Assembly: GCF_014230145.1 (NCBI RefSeq)
Contig: NZ_JACHVC010000013.1
Span: forward strand, 248,001 to 312,000
Reading direction: 5' to 3'
Origin: Pelagicoccus albus
Lineage (GTDB): Bacteria > Verrucomicrobiota > Verrucomicrobiia > Opitutales > Opitutaceae
Length of the DNA stretch: 64,000 nucleotides
Both the position numbers and the translations under genes were made by a program. Below are positions 26,878-37,435 of this stretch, piece after piece. Each line of letters opens with the position of its first letter. Positions within the stretch are counted from its first letter, which is position 1. The notes beneath the pieces are model-generated. The model ran no database searches. It saw only the letters and a list, made by a program, of their open reading frames with translations, and was not told the origin of the DNA.

Positions 26878-29800
26878 ATGAATAGATATACAAACTACCC
26901 TAGAAAGAGGCTGACCGGGCTTTTTCTGCTGACTTGCTCCCTGTCGGCAGGATTCGGCATCAGCTCCGCGCAGGACGCCGAGATGGATGACGATGAGGAT
27001 ATCTTCGTGCTGTCTCCATTTGAAGTCACCGCAGATGACTCCACTGGATACAACGCGACTTCATCCTTGGCAGGTACCCGTATCAAAACAGACCTAAAGG
27101 ACATCGCGTCCTCCATCAGTGTCGTGACCAAGGACTTCCTCAAGGATACCGGGGCCACTGACAACCAATCACTCCTCACCTACACGACCAATACGGAAGT
27201 AAGTGGTGTAGGCGGTAACTTCGCCGGCGTAGGATCTACCTTCGCAGCAAACGCCGACGACTCGGGTAATCTTCTTCGCCCCAATAACAATACACGTGTC
27301 CGCGGACTTTCTTCTGCCGACAACACGAGAGACTATTTTAAGTCCGACATCCCTTGGGACTCCTACAACGTTGAGCGAGTGGAACTTCAACGCGGGCCTA
27401 ACTCAATCCTATTTGGTTTTGGCTCTCCATCAGGAATCATCAATACGAGCACCAACCAAGCCTTCTTCGGCAACGAAAGCCAAATCGAGCTCGGCTTCGG
27501 TAGCTTCGGAACCATCCGCGCCACCGCCGACTTCAACAAGACTTTGATCGAAGACGAATTGGCAATACGCGTAAACGTTCTCAAGGAGAACCAAAAATAC
27601 CGCCAAAAGCCAGCACACGAGGACGATCAACGACTCTACGCGGCAATTCGCTGGACACCTAAATTCCTCAACACGGACGCTGTTTCTTCTACTATCAAAG
27701 CAAGCTATGAAACCGGCGAGATTGATGCCAATCGCCCGCGTATCCTCCCGCCCGAGGATCGCATCTCAGCCTTCTTCGACGAAGACGCCCTAAACCAAGA
27801 AACCTACGATCCGTACTACGCGTGGGAAGCCGGCATCATCGGATATCCAGGATCGGTTTTCGACGGTGCCACGAAAAACCCTTGGATTGTGCAATATCCC
27901 GGTCCCGGTCTGCAAATGACATCGAATGCAGTGTTCAACTTCGACGGAAGCGGAGCAAGCAGTCCAAGCAGCTGGTCTCAAGCGACTCCCACCACCAGCG
28001 GTGGCATCAACTCGGAGGGTGGTATTGACGGAGGTATCGACGGCTTCCCATTCGGATCCAACATCGGCATCGGCGGTTTCACCGAATACGCCTATAACGC
28101 ATACAGACAAGACGGCAGCTATCCAGGCTCAGCCGCCGGTTTCTGGAAGAACACCTCGCTAACAGACACGTCAGTCTTCGATTTCTACAACAATTTGATC
28201 GACGGCCCCAACAAGCGCGAATGGCAAAACTGGAACTCAACGAAGGTCTCCTTTGAGCAAACCTTCTGGAACAACAACCTCGGATACGAACTAGTCCTCG
28301 ACAAGCAGAGCTACGATGACGGGCAAACTCGCAACCTTAACCAGACTTACATCTCCGTCGATATCCGGGAAAACATCATGCAATACCCGTGGGCGTACGA
28401 AGACGATGTGGTGGCGAATCCAAATGCAGGACGAGCCTTTGTCGGTTCGAGCACTCGGGGCACTAGCAACGCAAGCTTCAGGGACCGCGAAACCCGCCGA
28501 GCTACCGCTTATGCGGACATCGATCTCCAAGAAATCTTCGGAGAGAGCCAGCTGACCAAATTTCTTGGAAAACACATGTTCAACGGCGTGTACAGCGACA
28601 CCACATTTGAGTTCGAGAACCGTAGCTGGGTACGTTACGCTCTCGATTCCTCTTGGGTCGAAGCGTATGGCGGAACAGACCTAACCCTCACATCGGGCGA
28701 TCGCAGCCTAGATTGGATCACCTACATCAGCGACGATCTTCGCGGCCTATCGTCCGCCAGCGGCCTGAACTTGTCCGGAATCTCCGCGACTCAGTCGCTT
28801 TCAGGAACTTACAGTATTTCCTACTTCGATCCAACATGGAACTCCTCCGTCGATCCCGGTGCTGCCTGGACAAATCCAACCGTCGTAGATCCGGCAGGAA
28901 GCTCCGATAGTACCCAATCAGAAAATCCTCTGAACTACGTGGGGTGGACAACAGCCGACTTCACCATCCTCAACGCAGACGAAGGCGATATCGATCAGCT
29001 CTACACTTCAATTGGTCGAGTGCGCGAGACGACTGAATCGAAGGCAATCACTTGGCAAGGTAAACTTCTCGGTGGTCTGATCATTCCAACTTGGGGCTAT
29101 CGCGAGGACTCGCTTAAAAGCCGATCCGGCACCTCTACGATCGCCAGCGAGAGCGACGGCATCCCGAAGGTCAATCCGACTCTAGGAGACTATTCGGATC
29201 CCGCAACGGAAAGCAGCACCAGCTGGGGCGTGGTAGTCCACTCGCCAGAATTCTTGAACGACAAGCTTCCTTGGGACTCAAGTTTCTCCGCGTTTTATAA
29301 CGAGGGCGAAAACTGGGCAGTTGAAACGCGCTATAATTTTGACGGTGGGTCTCTACCAAACCAGCACGGTACCACCGAAGAATACGGCTTCACTGCTTCG
29401 ATGTTCAACGAACGCCTTCGCTTCAAAGCGACTCACTACGAAACGATAGTAGAGGACGCTAATATCTCCACCGTCACGACGGAAACCACCTCGCTGGGCA
29501 ACAACACCTACTATCTCCGCATGCTCGAAGCCTGGGGCACTGGATCAGCTCTTCTCGACCTAGCAGGGCGCGAAGTCTCCGCCAATCCGGATGCCTATAC
29601 CGACAGCGAAAAAGCAGTGCAAGGTTGGTCATGGTACTGGAATTGGGCACTCGTCGACGGCAATAGCGTCGAAGGGGCAGAAGGACTCCCAGGAGCTTGG
29701 AGTGAAGATTATAATGATGTAACCAGTGACGCTTACCTTACTCACCCATCCACCATCGCTCAGACCGAAGCGATTAACTCGTGGCTATCGCAAATCGAAG

Positions 29801-30609
29801 ACCAATCTTGGTACGACGCTTACGGATTCGCAGTTGACGTAGAGGCAGCAAAGGCAGGCGACTGGCAAAACGCTGTAGAAGGTTGGGACGTAACGACGGG
29901 CATCGGCTTTATCCAGCCTGCCGGCGGCGGCACGATCAATGGCTACTATCCAACAGCATTGGTTGACTACGTCTCAGAAGGCTGGGAATACGAACTTGTC
30001 GGCAACCTCACTGAAAACTGGAGCGTTTCCATCAACGCCTCAAAAACCGACGCCTATCAAACAGCATTGGGTGAGGAGTTCGTAGGCTACCTGGAATCAA
30101 CCTACACAAAATACCAAACCGCAGCAGGCGACCTTCGTCTGTGGTGGGGGGGCGACGTGACGCTCCGCGAGTACTTCCAAAACAACATTTGGACCGCCTA
30201 CCAGTTCCAGCTCGAAACGCTCGGGAAAACAACTCCAGAGCTCTCGCCTTGGAGCGTGAACATAATCACAAACTACAACTTCACAGACGGCAAGTTCTCT
30301 GGACTGAATATCGGAGGAGGTTTTCGTTGGAAAGACGGAAAGATCCTCGGCTATGCTCTTAACGAAGCCCAGGACAACCTCGACGTTGAAAAGCCTTACT
30401 GGAGCGACTCGGAAGAGCACTTCGATATCTGGCTCGGCAAGGACATCGCCCTCAACGACAAGGTTGACTGGCGCATCCAAGTCAACCTGCGCAACGTCGG
30501 GGAAGATCCGGAACTCAAGCCTCTCAGCGTGCAGCCAGACGGTTCTTACGCCGCCTACAGCATCCAAGAAGGCATGACCTGGAACGTCACCAACACCTTC
30601 TCTTTCTAA
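26878..30609 (+). CDS. Large TonB-dependent receptor (Verrucomicrobial type)
   Basis: 1243 residues. The signal peptide ends near SSAQ (about residue 32). The TonB box region is EDIFVLSPFEVTADDSTGYN. The plug has ASSISVVTKDFLKDTGATDN, then TRVRGL and the barrel-entry ERVELQRGPNSILFGFGSPS (about 165-185). The barrel is long with large acidic, aromatic loops and ends in NTFSF with the terminal Phe of outer membrane proteins. There is no SusD partner. This receptor type is abundant in Opitutales, where substrates are mostly unknown (polysaccharides, siderophores). The nearby XylR-like regulator hints at a carbohydrate. A strong terminator follows. Confidence 0.93.
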   Translation: MNRYTNYPRKRLTGLFLLTCSLSAGFGISSAQDAEMDDDEDIFVLSPFEVTADDSTGYNATSSLAGTRIKTDLKDIASSISVVTKDFLKDTGATDNQSLLTYTTNTEVSGVGGNFAGVGSTFAANADDSGNLLRPNNNTRVRGLSSADNTRDYFKSDIPWDSYNVERVELQRGPNSILFGFGSPSGIINTSTNQAFFGNESQIELGFGSFGTIRATADFNKTLIEDELAIRVNVLKENQKYRQKPAHEDDQRLYAAIRWTPKFLNTDAVSSTIKASYETGEIDANRPRILPPEDRISAFFDEDALNQETYDPYYAWEAGIIGYPGSVFDGATKNPWIVQYPGPGLQMTSNAVFNFDGSGASSPSSWSQATPTTSGGINSEGGIDGGIDGFPFGSNIGIGGFTEYAYNAYRQDGSYPGSAAGFWKNTSLTDTSVFDFYNNLIDGPNKREWQNWNSTKVSFEQTFWNNNLGYELVLDKQSYDDGQTRNLNQTYISVDIRENIMQYPWAYEDDVVANPNAGRAFVGSSTRGTSNASFRDRETRRATAYADIDLQEIFGESQLTKFLGKHMFNGVYSDTTFEFENRSWVRYALDSSWVEAYGGTDLTLTSGDRSLDWITYISDDLRGLSSASGLNLSGISATQSLSGTYSISYFDPTWNSSVDPGAAWTNPTVVDPAGSSDSTQSENPLNYVGWTTADFTILNADEGDIDQLYTSIGRVRETTESKAITWQGKLLGGLIIPTWGYREDSLKSRSGTSTIASESDGIPKVNPTLGDYSDPATESSTSWGVVVHSPEFLNDKLPWDSSFSAFYNEGENWAVETRYNFDGGSLPNQHGTTEEYGFTASMFNERLRFKATHYETIVEDANISTVTTETTSLGNNTYYLRMLEAWGTGSALLDLAGREVSANPDAYTDSEKAVQGWSWYWNWALVDGNSVEGAEGLPGAWSEDYNDVTSDAYLTHPSTIAQTEAINSWLSQIEDQSWYDAYGFAVDVEAAKAGDWQNAVEGWDVTTGIGFIQPAGGGTINGYYPTALVDYVSEGWEYELVGNLTENWSVSINASKTDAYQTALGEEFVGYLESTYTKYQTAAGDLRLWWGGDVTLREYFQNNIWTAYQFQLETLGKTTPELSPWSVNIITNYNFTDGKFSGLNIGGGFRWKDGKILGYALNEAQDNLDVEKPYWSDSEEHFDIWLGKDIALNDKVDWRIQVNLRNVGEDPELKPLSVQPDGSYAAYSIQEGMTWNVTNTFSF

Positions 30610-30666
30610 GAAGGCCTGACGCCAGACAGAGAGTCACCTCCAAGGCGACTGTCTAAAATTTCGACA

Positions 30667-30697
30667 AGCCCCGGACGCAAGTCCGGGGCTTTTTTTG
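30667..30697 (+). terminator. Strong rho-independent terminator of the TonB receptor
   Basis: agccccggac (30667-30676) and gtccggggct (30681-30690) form a perfect 10-base stem with a gcaa tetraloop, followed by seven T. A textbook structure. Confidence 0.95.
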
Positions 30698-30793
30698 CAT
30701 CCAAAATTTTTTTGAAGAAAGAGATGAATAAGGTCGGCTGCGCTCGCGTCCTAACCCGCGAACACACGAATTTAACCCAAAAAAGGAAATAAC

Positions 30794-31333
30794 ATGAAAG
30801 TATTAAGCGCCCTATCGTTTCTCGCCCTTGCCGCCGCCATTGCCATCCCAACCAATCAAGCCATGGCAGGAGACAAGGAAAAAGCCATCATCGGCGGCCT
30901 TATCGGAGGCATCATAATCGGAGCCGCCTTGTCTGACGACGACGTCAGTCATCACACCACAGTCTCAATCGGAAGTGGCCGACATGACCATGGAGGCTAC
31001 TGGGAGTGGGTCACTGTCAAACATTGGAACCCCGGCTACTATCGCCGCGAATGCGACCGTTACGGCCATTCCAGAAGAATTTGGATCTCTGGCTATTACA
31101 GCTACACCAAGAAAAAAGTCTGGGTAAACAGCCGCCATGGCAGCAACTATCGCCACAACGACCACTATAGCCGGAACGATAGACGAGGTGATGGACATTA
31201 CAGAGATGAACGCCGCTACGACGACAGAGGAAGAGACGACAACCGTCGCAACAATGACCGTCGCGACGACAATCGCGACACGCGCAGAAAAAGCTCCTAC
31301 CAGAATAACGGCCAAGTCGTCAGCAGATTCTAA
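30794..31333 (+). CDS. Exported glycine-zipper protein with an Arg/Asp/Asn-rich tail
   Basis: 179 residues. A good Shine-Dalgarno (aaaagga) precedes the ATG. The signal peptide is MKVLSALSFLALAAAIAIPT, cleaved near QAMA. A glycine zipper follows (IIGGLIGGIIIGAALS, 32-47). A middle part rich in Trp, Tyr and His (YWEWVTVKHWNPGYYRREC) follows. The last 70 residues are repetitive RDD/RRD/NDRR with few hydrophobics and are probably disordered. The zipper suggests membrane insertion or oligomerisation in the envelope. The composition resembles small envelope-stress proteins of unknown role. A 12-base hairpin separates it from the anti-sigma-like gene. Confidence 0.75.
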   Translation: MKVLSALSFLALAAAIAIPTNQAMAGDKEKAIIGGLIGGIIIGAALSDDDVSHHTTVSIGSGRHDHGGYWEWVTVKHWNPGYYRRECDRYGHSRRIWISGYYSYTKKKVWVNSRHGSNYRHNDHYSRNDRRGDGHYRDERRYDDRGRDDNRRNNDRRDDNRDTRRKSSYQNNGQVVSRF

Positions 31334-31347
31334 GATTTAGCCAATCC

Positions 31348-31377
31348 GGGCAGCCTAGACCAGACTCTAGGTTGCCC
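31348..31377 (+). terminator. Hairpin between the glycine-zipper gene and the anti-sigma-like gene
   Basis: gggcagcctaga (31348-31359) pairs with tctaggttgccc (31366-31377), 12 pairs including one G-T, around a six-base loop. It is followed by ttccct, a poor T-run. It may be a weak terminator or mRNA-stabilising stem. Confidence 0.55.
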
Positions 31378-31443
31378 TTCCCTGTACCAACCGAAAATTC
31401 CACTCTTCACTTTTCGACCAATTCAACTCATAACTCACCAAAA

Positions 31444-31944
31444 ATGATCCCGTCAAAAGAGCTAACTCCCAACGAAGCCCAACTGCTGATGAGCCAGTTG
31501 CACGATGGCGAGCTATCTCCAAATGATGCGATCATCCTGCAGAGCTACTTGGAGCGAAATCCAGAAGCAATCGATTGGATTGAAAGTCTGGATACACTTG
31601 ATCTCGCCACCCAAGAACGCGTTGTCCCAATTCATCGCGATACCTCCATCGCCGCCATTCATGAGGCAATCGGAGGCGAGCAAAGCAAACGTAATGCAAA
31701 GCTGCTCCATTTCCCCCGACTCTTTCGCCCCTTGGCAGCCGCAGCAGCTGTGGTCACACTAGGCGCAGCCACTTGGCTCGGCTTGCACACTGAAGCCCAA
31801 GCCTCTTTCGAACCAAACGTAGTCGAATTCGTTTCGACCGACATTCCCAACGCGACCACCTACATCATTCCGGACGAAGAATCCGGATGGACGGTTGTTT
31901 GGGTGGATTCGGAAACCCTTGATTCAGATAAGAACAAGGGCTGA
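31444..31944 (+). CDS. Single-pass membrane protein resembling an anti-sigma factor
   Basis: 166 residues from the ATG at 31444; an upstream start at 31372 falls in the hairpin. The N-terminal helical segment, AQLLMSQLHDGELSPNDAII, followed by LERNPEAIDWIESLD, resembles the cytoplasmic zinc-less anti-sigma domain found in RskA/RseA-like proteins. One membrane helix lies near residues 98-118 (LAAAAAVVTLGAATWLGL). A short periplasmic tail has a WTVVWVDSE strand. No sigma gene is adjacent. The role is inferred from topology only; it could be a generic envelope regulator. Confidence 0.55.
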   Translation: MIPSKELTPNEAQLLMSQLHDGELSPNDAIILQSYLERNPEAIDWIESLDTLDLATQERVVPIHRDTSIAAIHEAIGGEQSKRNAKLLHFPRLFRPLAAAAAVVTLGAATWLGLHTEAQASFEPNVVEFVSTDIPNATTYIIPDEESGWTVVWVDSETLDSDKNKG

Positions 31945-31991
31945 GGCAGACTGCTGAGCCGAGTTTAGATTCCACTCGGCTGCACATCCCG

Positions 31992-32909
<918 letters not shown>

Positions 32910-32924
32910 TTATCCGATATTATC

Positions 32925-33512
32925 ATGTCAAAACGCCGCTACTGCTGGATCGACCTAGAAATGACCGGACTTGATCCGGCCCATGACCGCATCGTTGAGG
33001 CGGCGGTAATCATCACAAACAAGCAGCTGGAGCCAGTTTTCGAGTGGGAGACTCCCGTAAAGCAGCCGCAGGAAGTGCTTGATGGTATGAACGACTGGTG
33101 TAAGCACCACCACGCCGCAAGTGGCTTACTCGACCGTATCCAGGACGGAATTACCGAGGGAGAGCTCGATGACAAGCTCGCCGAAATTACCCTAAAGTAC
33201 TTTAAGAAAACCAACCCCTGCGTCATTGCCGGCAACTCGATCTCTCAGGATCGCAAATTCATAGACGCGTACCTTCCGAAATTTTCGCAGCGCCTCCATT
33301 ACCGCATGCTCGACGTTTCGAGCTTCAAAATCGTCTTCCGAGAAATGCTCGGGAGAGAATTCAAAAAGGAAAACACGCACCGAGCACTGGACGACATACG
33401 CGAATCGATCGCAGAACTGAAGTACTATATGAGCTCCATAGATGCCTCAAATCTCGCTCCAATCGACAATACCCCGAAATCCGAGCGAGTCAGCGAGCAA
33501 AGCGATGCCTAA
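32925..33512 (+). CDS. orn: Oligoribonuclease
   Basis: 195 residues from the ATG at 32925. The DEDDh exonuclease motifs are present: WIDLEMTGLDPAHDRIVEAA (Exo I), GNSISQDRKFIDAYLP (Exo II) and HRALDDIRESIAELKYY (Exo III, His-x4-Asp-like). Orn degrades nano-RNAs and linear di-GMP, completing c-di-GMP turnover. The last eight bases overlap the ATG of the S41 protease gene (33505-33512), so the two are probably translated together, though they have no known functional link. Confidence 0.95.
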   Translation: MSKRRYCWIDLEMTGLDPAHDRIVEAAVIITNKQLEPVFEWETPVKQPQEVLDGMNDWCKHHHAASGLLDRIQDGITEGELDDKLAEITLKYFKKTNPCVIAGNSISQDRKFIDAYLPKFSQRLHYRMLDVSSFKIVFREMLGREFKKENTHRALDDIRESIAELKYYMSSIDASNLAPIDNTPKSERVSEQSDA

Positions 33513-34680
33513 AATTCCGATTTTGTTCATCTTCTTGCTTGTGGTCCTCCCGAGTCGAGGAGCGGACGAGCTCGATTCGAGTCAGAAGGAACGATTAATC
33601 GAAAAAATCGGAGCAAAGCTCGATTCGAAAGCATTCGCTTTCGATACTGATTTCAGCCGCTGGAGAGATTTCACCACCGAGGACCAGGCTCTTATTTCCG
33701 AAGCCAAAACCAAGAAGGACTTGGCCAAAGCCCTGAATCATTCTCTGCGAAAATTCGAGATCTCCCATCTGGGCATTTCCGCCCCTAGCGCCGTACGCGA
33801 ACGGCGGGCTGGTTTACGCACAGGAATAGGAATCACAATACATCCCCTCGATGAAGGAGGATTCGTTAGCTACGTACTGCCCTTGAGTCCGGCTAAAAGA
33901 ACAGGACTGGAAAAGGGTGACATCATCGAAACCATAGATGGAGAAGCTCTGAAAGATTTGGGGCAACTCGCTGGAGTGAACGGACAAAAACGAATTCTTG
34001 GCTGGAAAAGAGGCAGCAGGAAAATGTCCGGCGAAGTAACCTATGCTCCCTTTCCACTTTTCGAGGAATCTTCAATGACTTGGCTAAACGAAGATGTAGC
34101 CATAATCAAAATACAGAGTTTCCACTACAAGTTCTACAAAGCGAACCGCGTGAATCGATTTTTTAGGCAGGCACGCAAAGCAAAAGCCATCATCATCGAC
34201 CTACGAAACAACCGGGGCGGACTCTCCATAAACTCACGGCATCTCGCCTCCAAAATCAGTCGGCAAAAAGAAACCTTCGCTCGGATCTATAACGACCGCT
34301 CGAAACGCTCGAAGTCCGGGAAGTCGACCCATCCACTTCCCTTTTCACGACCTTACAAGGGCAAGGTCGTCGTGTTGGTCGACTCCACCTCCGCCAGCGC
34401 GGCGGACATCTTTCCGGCGTTTGTATCCGAAAGTGGTAGGGGTACCGTGATCGGACAACGCACTAGCGGAGCCCTTCAGCTCGCCCGCCATCTCCCTCTG
34501 CCCTACGGATTTAGGCTCTATGTGCCAATCTCGGAAATGTTAACCCCCAAAGGCCTTCGCCTGGAAGCAGAAGGATTTCCTCCCGACCTCGAGCTGACGT
34601 TAGAGCAAACGGTCGATGACGAATACATATTCGAAAAAGCGCTACAACAGATTGAATCAACTCAGTCTGTTTCGGAATAG
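33505..34680 (+). CDS. S41 family C-terminal processing peptidase with PDZ domain
   Basis: 391 residues from the ATG at 33505 inside the end of orn. A signal peptide is present (IPILFIFLLVVLPSRGA). A PDZ-like domain follows (about 95-175: GIGITIHPLDEGGFVSYVLP, then GLEKGDIIETIDGEAL). The S41 core (about 190-390) has AIIIDLRNNRGGLS and the nucleophile region VVLVDSTSASAADIFPAF. Ser-Lys dyad residues fit CtpA-like enzymes. It likely trims envelope proteins. Its 3' end overlaps the convergent TPR gene by 19 bases. Confidence 0.92.
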   Translation: MPKIPILFIFLLVVLPSRGADELDSSQKERLIEKIGAKLDSKAFAFDTDFSRWRDFTTEDQALISEAKTKKDLAKALNHSLRKFEISHLGISAPSAVRERRAGLRTGIGITIHPLDEGGFVSYVLPLSPAKRTGLEKGDIIETIDGEALKDLGQLAGVNGQKRILGWKRGSRKMSGEVTYAPFPLFEESSMTWLNEDVAIIKIQSFHYKFYKANRVNRFFRQARKAKAIIIDLRNNRGGLSINSRHLASKISRQKETFARIYNDRSKRSKSGKSTHPLPFSRPYKGKVVVLVDSTSASAADIFPAFVSESGRGTVIGQRTSGALQLARHLPLPYGFRLYVPISEMLTPKGLRLEAEGFPPDLELTLEQTVDDEYIFEKALQQIESTQSVSE

Positions 34681-36068
34681 AAGCTATCGATCTTGGCCGC
34701 GACATCCCGAAAGCCAATGTCGTTTGAGTAAATGAGCTTGTATCTCCTGATCGCGCTATCGACATCGCCCAAGGCTTCCGAACACTCTGCAGCTGAGTAA
34801 AGAACGTCCTTTTTGAAGTCGTCCATCAAGGGACTCTCATGCTCTACCACGCTAAATTGCTCCAGAGCGAGGTCATACAATCGCTTCCTGAAAAAGCACC
34901 GTCCCAACATAACACAGGAACGCCGCTTGAGACTTGTGCTTCGCTGCGAAATCTGAAACTCGCGAATCGCCTCGTCTACTTTACCAGCGCCCAGCAACAG
35001 TTCGCCGAGGTTAAGCCTTTGGGCGTAATCGTTTGGAAACTGCTCTACGATTTTTCGAGATTCCTCAATCTTAAGGGATTCCAGATCGTGCTCCAACTTC
35101 TGGATACGATCTTTGGGATCCTTTTGGGCGGCCGAAGGATCACGCTGCAGGTTTTGCAGCTCGAGCTCCGTGGCTCGAATCATGATCTCGTTTCTGAGCT
35201 GCTTAAGGGAGACATCGGACGCTGCTTGAGGTAACTGTGCCGCCTTGTCCAACCAACTTAGGGCCGTCCGGTATTCATCGCTTTTCAAGGATGCACGCAC
35301 GAGTCTCTTATATAGGTCCAAGTTTTGAGGATCACGGTGGATTGCATCAATCAAATCAACGGTTCCCACCGCTCCATCAGCTTGCAGGTCCAGAAAACGG
35401 GATCCTTGCTCCGATTCCTCGGAAGATGGTTCCTCCTTTAGCTTGGACCTAAAATCGTGCTCTTCTTCCGCCCAATTTCCACGGTTGATGGAGTGGGCAA
35501 CGGAAGCGGATTTGACGAGCTCCTGAATAATGGAGCTCTCAGGCTTCAAGGCTTTCAAACGCTCTGCAACAGCGACTGCCCGATTGGTATCTCCAAGGCT
35601 GATCAACGCTTCGCAATATCGATGGAGGAGATTGAAGTCTTTGGTTTCCTTGGTGCAAATTTTCTCGAGGCAAAAAACCGCGGTCTCTGGCAAATCCAAC
35701 TTCTCCGCACCCGCAGCGACTAATGACAATGCTCCCTTGTGAAGCGGGTCATAACGCAAAGCGCGCTCTCCATATCCCATCGCTAAACTGGGATTCTTTT
35801 TGATGTAAGGCTTTCCGTAGGCAACTAGGGTTTGAGCGGTCAACAACCCCTTGGACTTGCTCCAAATGGACTGACCGTTTTTCGCGAACACGCTGGACTG
35901 CGCTTGACGCAAAAGCTCGCGAATTTCTAGACACCCCGGGGTATCTAGAAGAATTGAAGAGCAGATCTCGATGGCGTACTCGTAGTTGCCTCGATCCAAT
36001 GCAGTACGAGCATTATCAACCCGTTTTTTGATGCGGGTATCTAGCGACTTGAGCGGGATTTCAGGCAT
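34662..36068 (-). CDS. Tetratricopeptide repeat protein
   Basis: 468 residues, no signal peptide. TPR-like helices lie throughout: ALDRGNYEYAIEICSSIL (about 22-40), LLHRYCEALISLGDTNRAVA (about 150-170), YAQRLNLGELLLGAGKVDEA (about 355-375), and a final repeat with YSAAECSEALGDVDSAIRRY. A charged middle region (about 190-240) separates two TPR blocks. It should act as a cytoplasmic scaffold. It lies 11 bases after glmM on the same strand, so it is the last gene of a trpD-glmM-TPR unit. The partner is unknown. Confidence 0.85.
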   Translation of the reverse strand: MPEIPLKSLDTRIKKRVDNARTALDRGNYEYAIEICSSILLDTPGCLEIRELLRQAQSSVFAKNGQSIWSKSKGLLTAQTLVAYGKPYIKKNPSLAMGYGERALRYDPLHKGALSLVAAGAEKLDLPETAVFCLEKICTKETKDFNLLHRYCEALISLGDTNRAVAVAERLKALKPESSIIQELVKSASVAHSINRGNWAEEEHDFRSKLKEEPSSEESEQGSRFLDLQADGAVGTVDLIDAIHRDPQNLDLYKRLVRASLKSDEYRTALSWLDKAAQLPQAASDVSLKQLRNEIMIRATELELQNLQRDPSAAQKDPKDRIQKLEHDLESLKIEESRKIVEQFPNDYAQRLNLGELLLGAGKVDEAIREFQISQRSTSLKRRSCVMLGRCFFRKRLYDLALEQFSVVEHESPLMDDFKKDVLYSAAECSEALGDVDSAIRRYKLIYSNDIGFRDVAAKIDSFYSETD

Positions 36069-36079
36069 CTCCTACTTTT

Positions 36080-37435
36080 CTACAATACTTCCAGATCGTT
36101 ACCGACCGCCTCTCTCAACCTATCCATAGACTTCTCCACCACGGTCTGGCTGCGCGCCTCAACAAGCAATCGAATTTTAGGTTCCGTACCAGAATAGCGC
36201 ACCAAAATGCGGCCATCCGCCCCCAATTCTTGAGTCAGACTCTTCATGCAGGCGCTAATCGCCGGACAGTCGCCAAGCTCCGGTTTAGAGGCGACTCGCA
36301 ACGCGATCGAGATCTGTGGAAAAGGCTGATAGATACTGGACAACTGCGAAATAGGCTTAGCCTCCTCGGACAAAACTGAGCAGAGGGCCAAGGCGGCGAC
36401 CAGACCATCGCCAGTTACCGCAAAACGCCCCCAAACAACATGTCCCGACTCCTCCCCGCCCAGGAGATACCCCTCCTGCTCCATGAGTCGGATAACGTGC
36501 TTATCACCAACATCCGTGCGAGCCACGGCAATTTGCTGGGCACTCATGGCAGCATCAAGCCCTAGGTTACTCTGAATTGTGGTTACCAAAGTCCCTCCCT
36601 TCAGCTGGGAAGCCTTTTTCTGGGCAGTCGCTAAAACAGCTAGAATCCCTTCTCCCGGCACTTTCTTGCCGCTTTCGTCCAACATCAGCAGACGGTCTCC
36701 ATCACCATCGAATGCGAACCCAAGGTCGAAATTTCCCTTTCGGTAGAGCGACTTCAAGGATTCAGGATGTTCACTACCGACGCCGGCATTGATATTTTTC
36801 CCGTCCGGAACGTTTCCAATTACAGTTACGTCTGCGCCTAATTCCTTGAAGACCTTGGGAGCTATTTCAAACATAGCTCCATTCGCGCAATCCAGTGCCA
36901 CCGCTCGTCCTTTCAACGAGACAGAGCTGAAATGAGCTACAACGGCCTCACAGTACCTTTGCCTAAGCGAGGAAGCGTCTTCGAGAATAGGCTCAATTCT
37001 CTCGGGAAAACCGCCGCAATCCTCCTCTCCCAAATATCGATCCAACGTTTCTTCCAACTTTTGGGACGGCTTTACGCCAGTCTCCGCAAAGAATTTGATC
37101 CCGTTGTCACTCGCCGGATTGTGAGAAGCGGTAATTGAGCATCCAAGTGAGGCATCGCTCGTTTTCGTGCAATAGGCCACGCAGGGAGTTGGAGCTACCC
37201 CAAGGTCCATAACTTTGCCCCCCGCCTGCTCGACTCCGCTGGCGAAGGACTCGAGAAGTTTAACACCCGATTCGCGCGTGTCGCGACCGACAGCGATTTT
37301 AGGTTCTTGGCATCCAGAAATCTCTCGAGCCAGTCGGATCGCCGCCTTACCAGCGCGAAAGGCAATTTCGTCGTTTAGACTCTCGCTGCCGTACTGCCCA
37401 CGTATCCCGTCGGTTCCGAAATAGCGTAGCTTCAT
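36080..37435 (-). CDS. glmM: Phosphoglucosamine mutase
   Basis: 451 residues, the usual length. The alpha-D-phosphohexomutase motifs are FGTDGIRG at the start, the phosphoserine loop ITASHNPASDNG (Ser104), the metal loop FAFDGDGDR, and the phosphate-binding RYSGTEPKIRLL. The TASHNP loop and KFFAETG downstream fit GlmM rather than phosphomannomutase. It converts glucosamine-6-P to glucosamine-1-P for UDP-GlcNAc, hence peptidoglycan and LPS. The ATG overlaps the trpD stop by four bases. Confidence 0.96.
   Translation of the reverse strand: MKLRYFGTDGIRGQYGSESLNDEIAFRAGKAAIRLAREISGCQEPKIAVGRDTRESGVKLLESFASGVEQAGGKVMDLGVAPTPCVAYCTKTSDASLGCSITASHNPASDNGIKFFAETGVKPSQKLEETLDRYLGEEDCGGFPERIEPILEDASSLRQRYCEAVVAHFSSVSLKGRAVALDCANGAMFEIAPKVFKELGADVTVIGNVPDGKNINAGVGSEHPESLKSLYRKGNFDLGFAFDGDGDRLLMLDESGKKVPGEGILAVLATAQKKASQLKGGTLVTTIQSNLGLDAAMSAQQIAVARTDVGDKHVIRLMEQEGYLLGGEESGHVVWGRFAVTGDGLVAALALCSVLSEEAKPISQLSSIYQPFPQISIALRVASKPELGDCPAISACMKSLTQELGADGRILVRYSGTEPKIRLLVEARSQTVVEKSMDRLREAVGNDLEVL

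Noticed and set aside
30097-30567. 156-residue minus-strand frame inside the large TonB receptor
   Set aside because: Complement of a well-supported receptor barrel; shadow frame.
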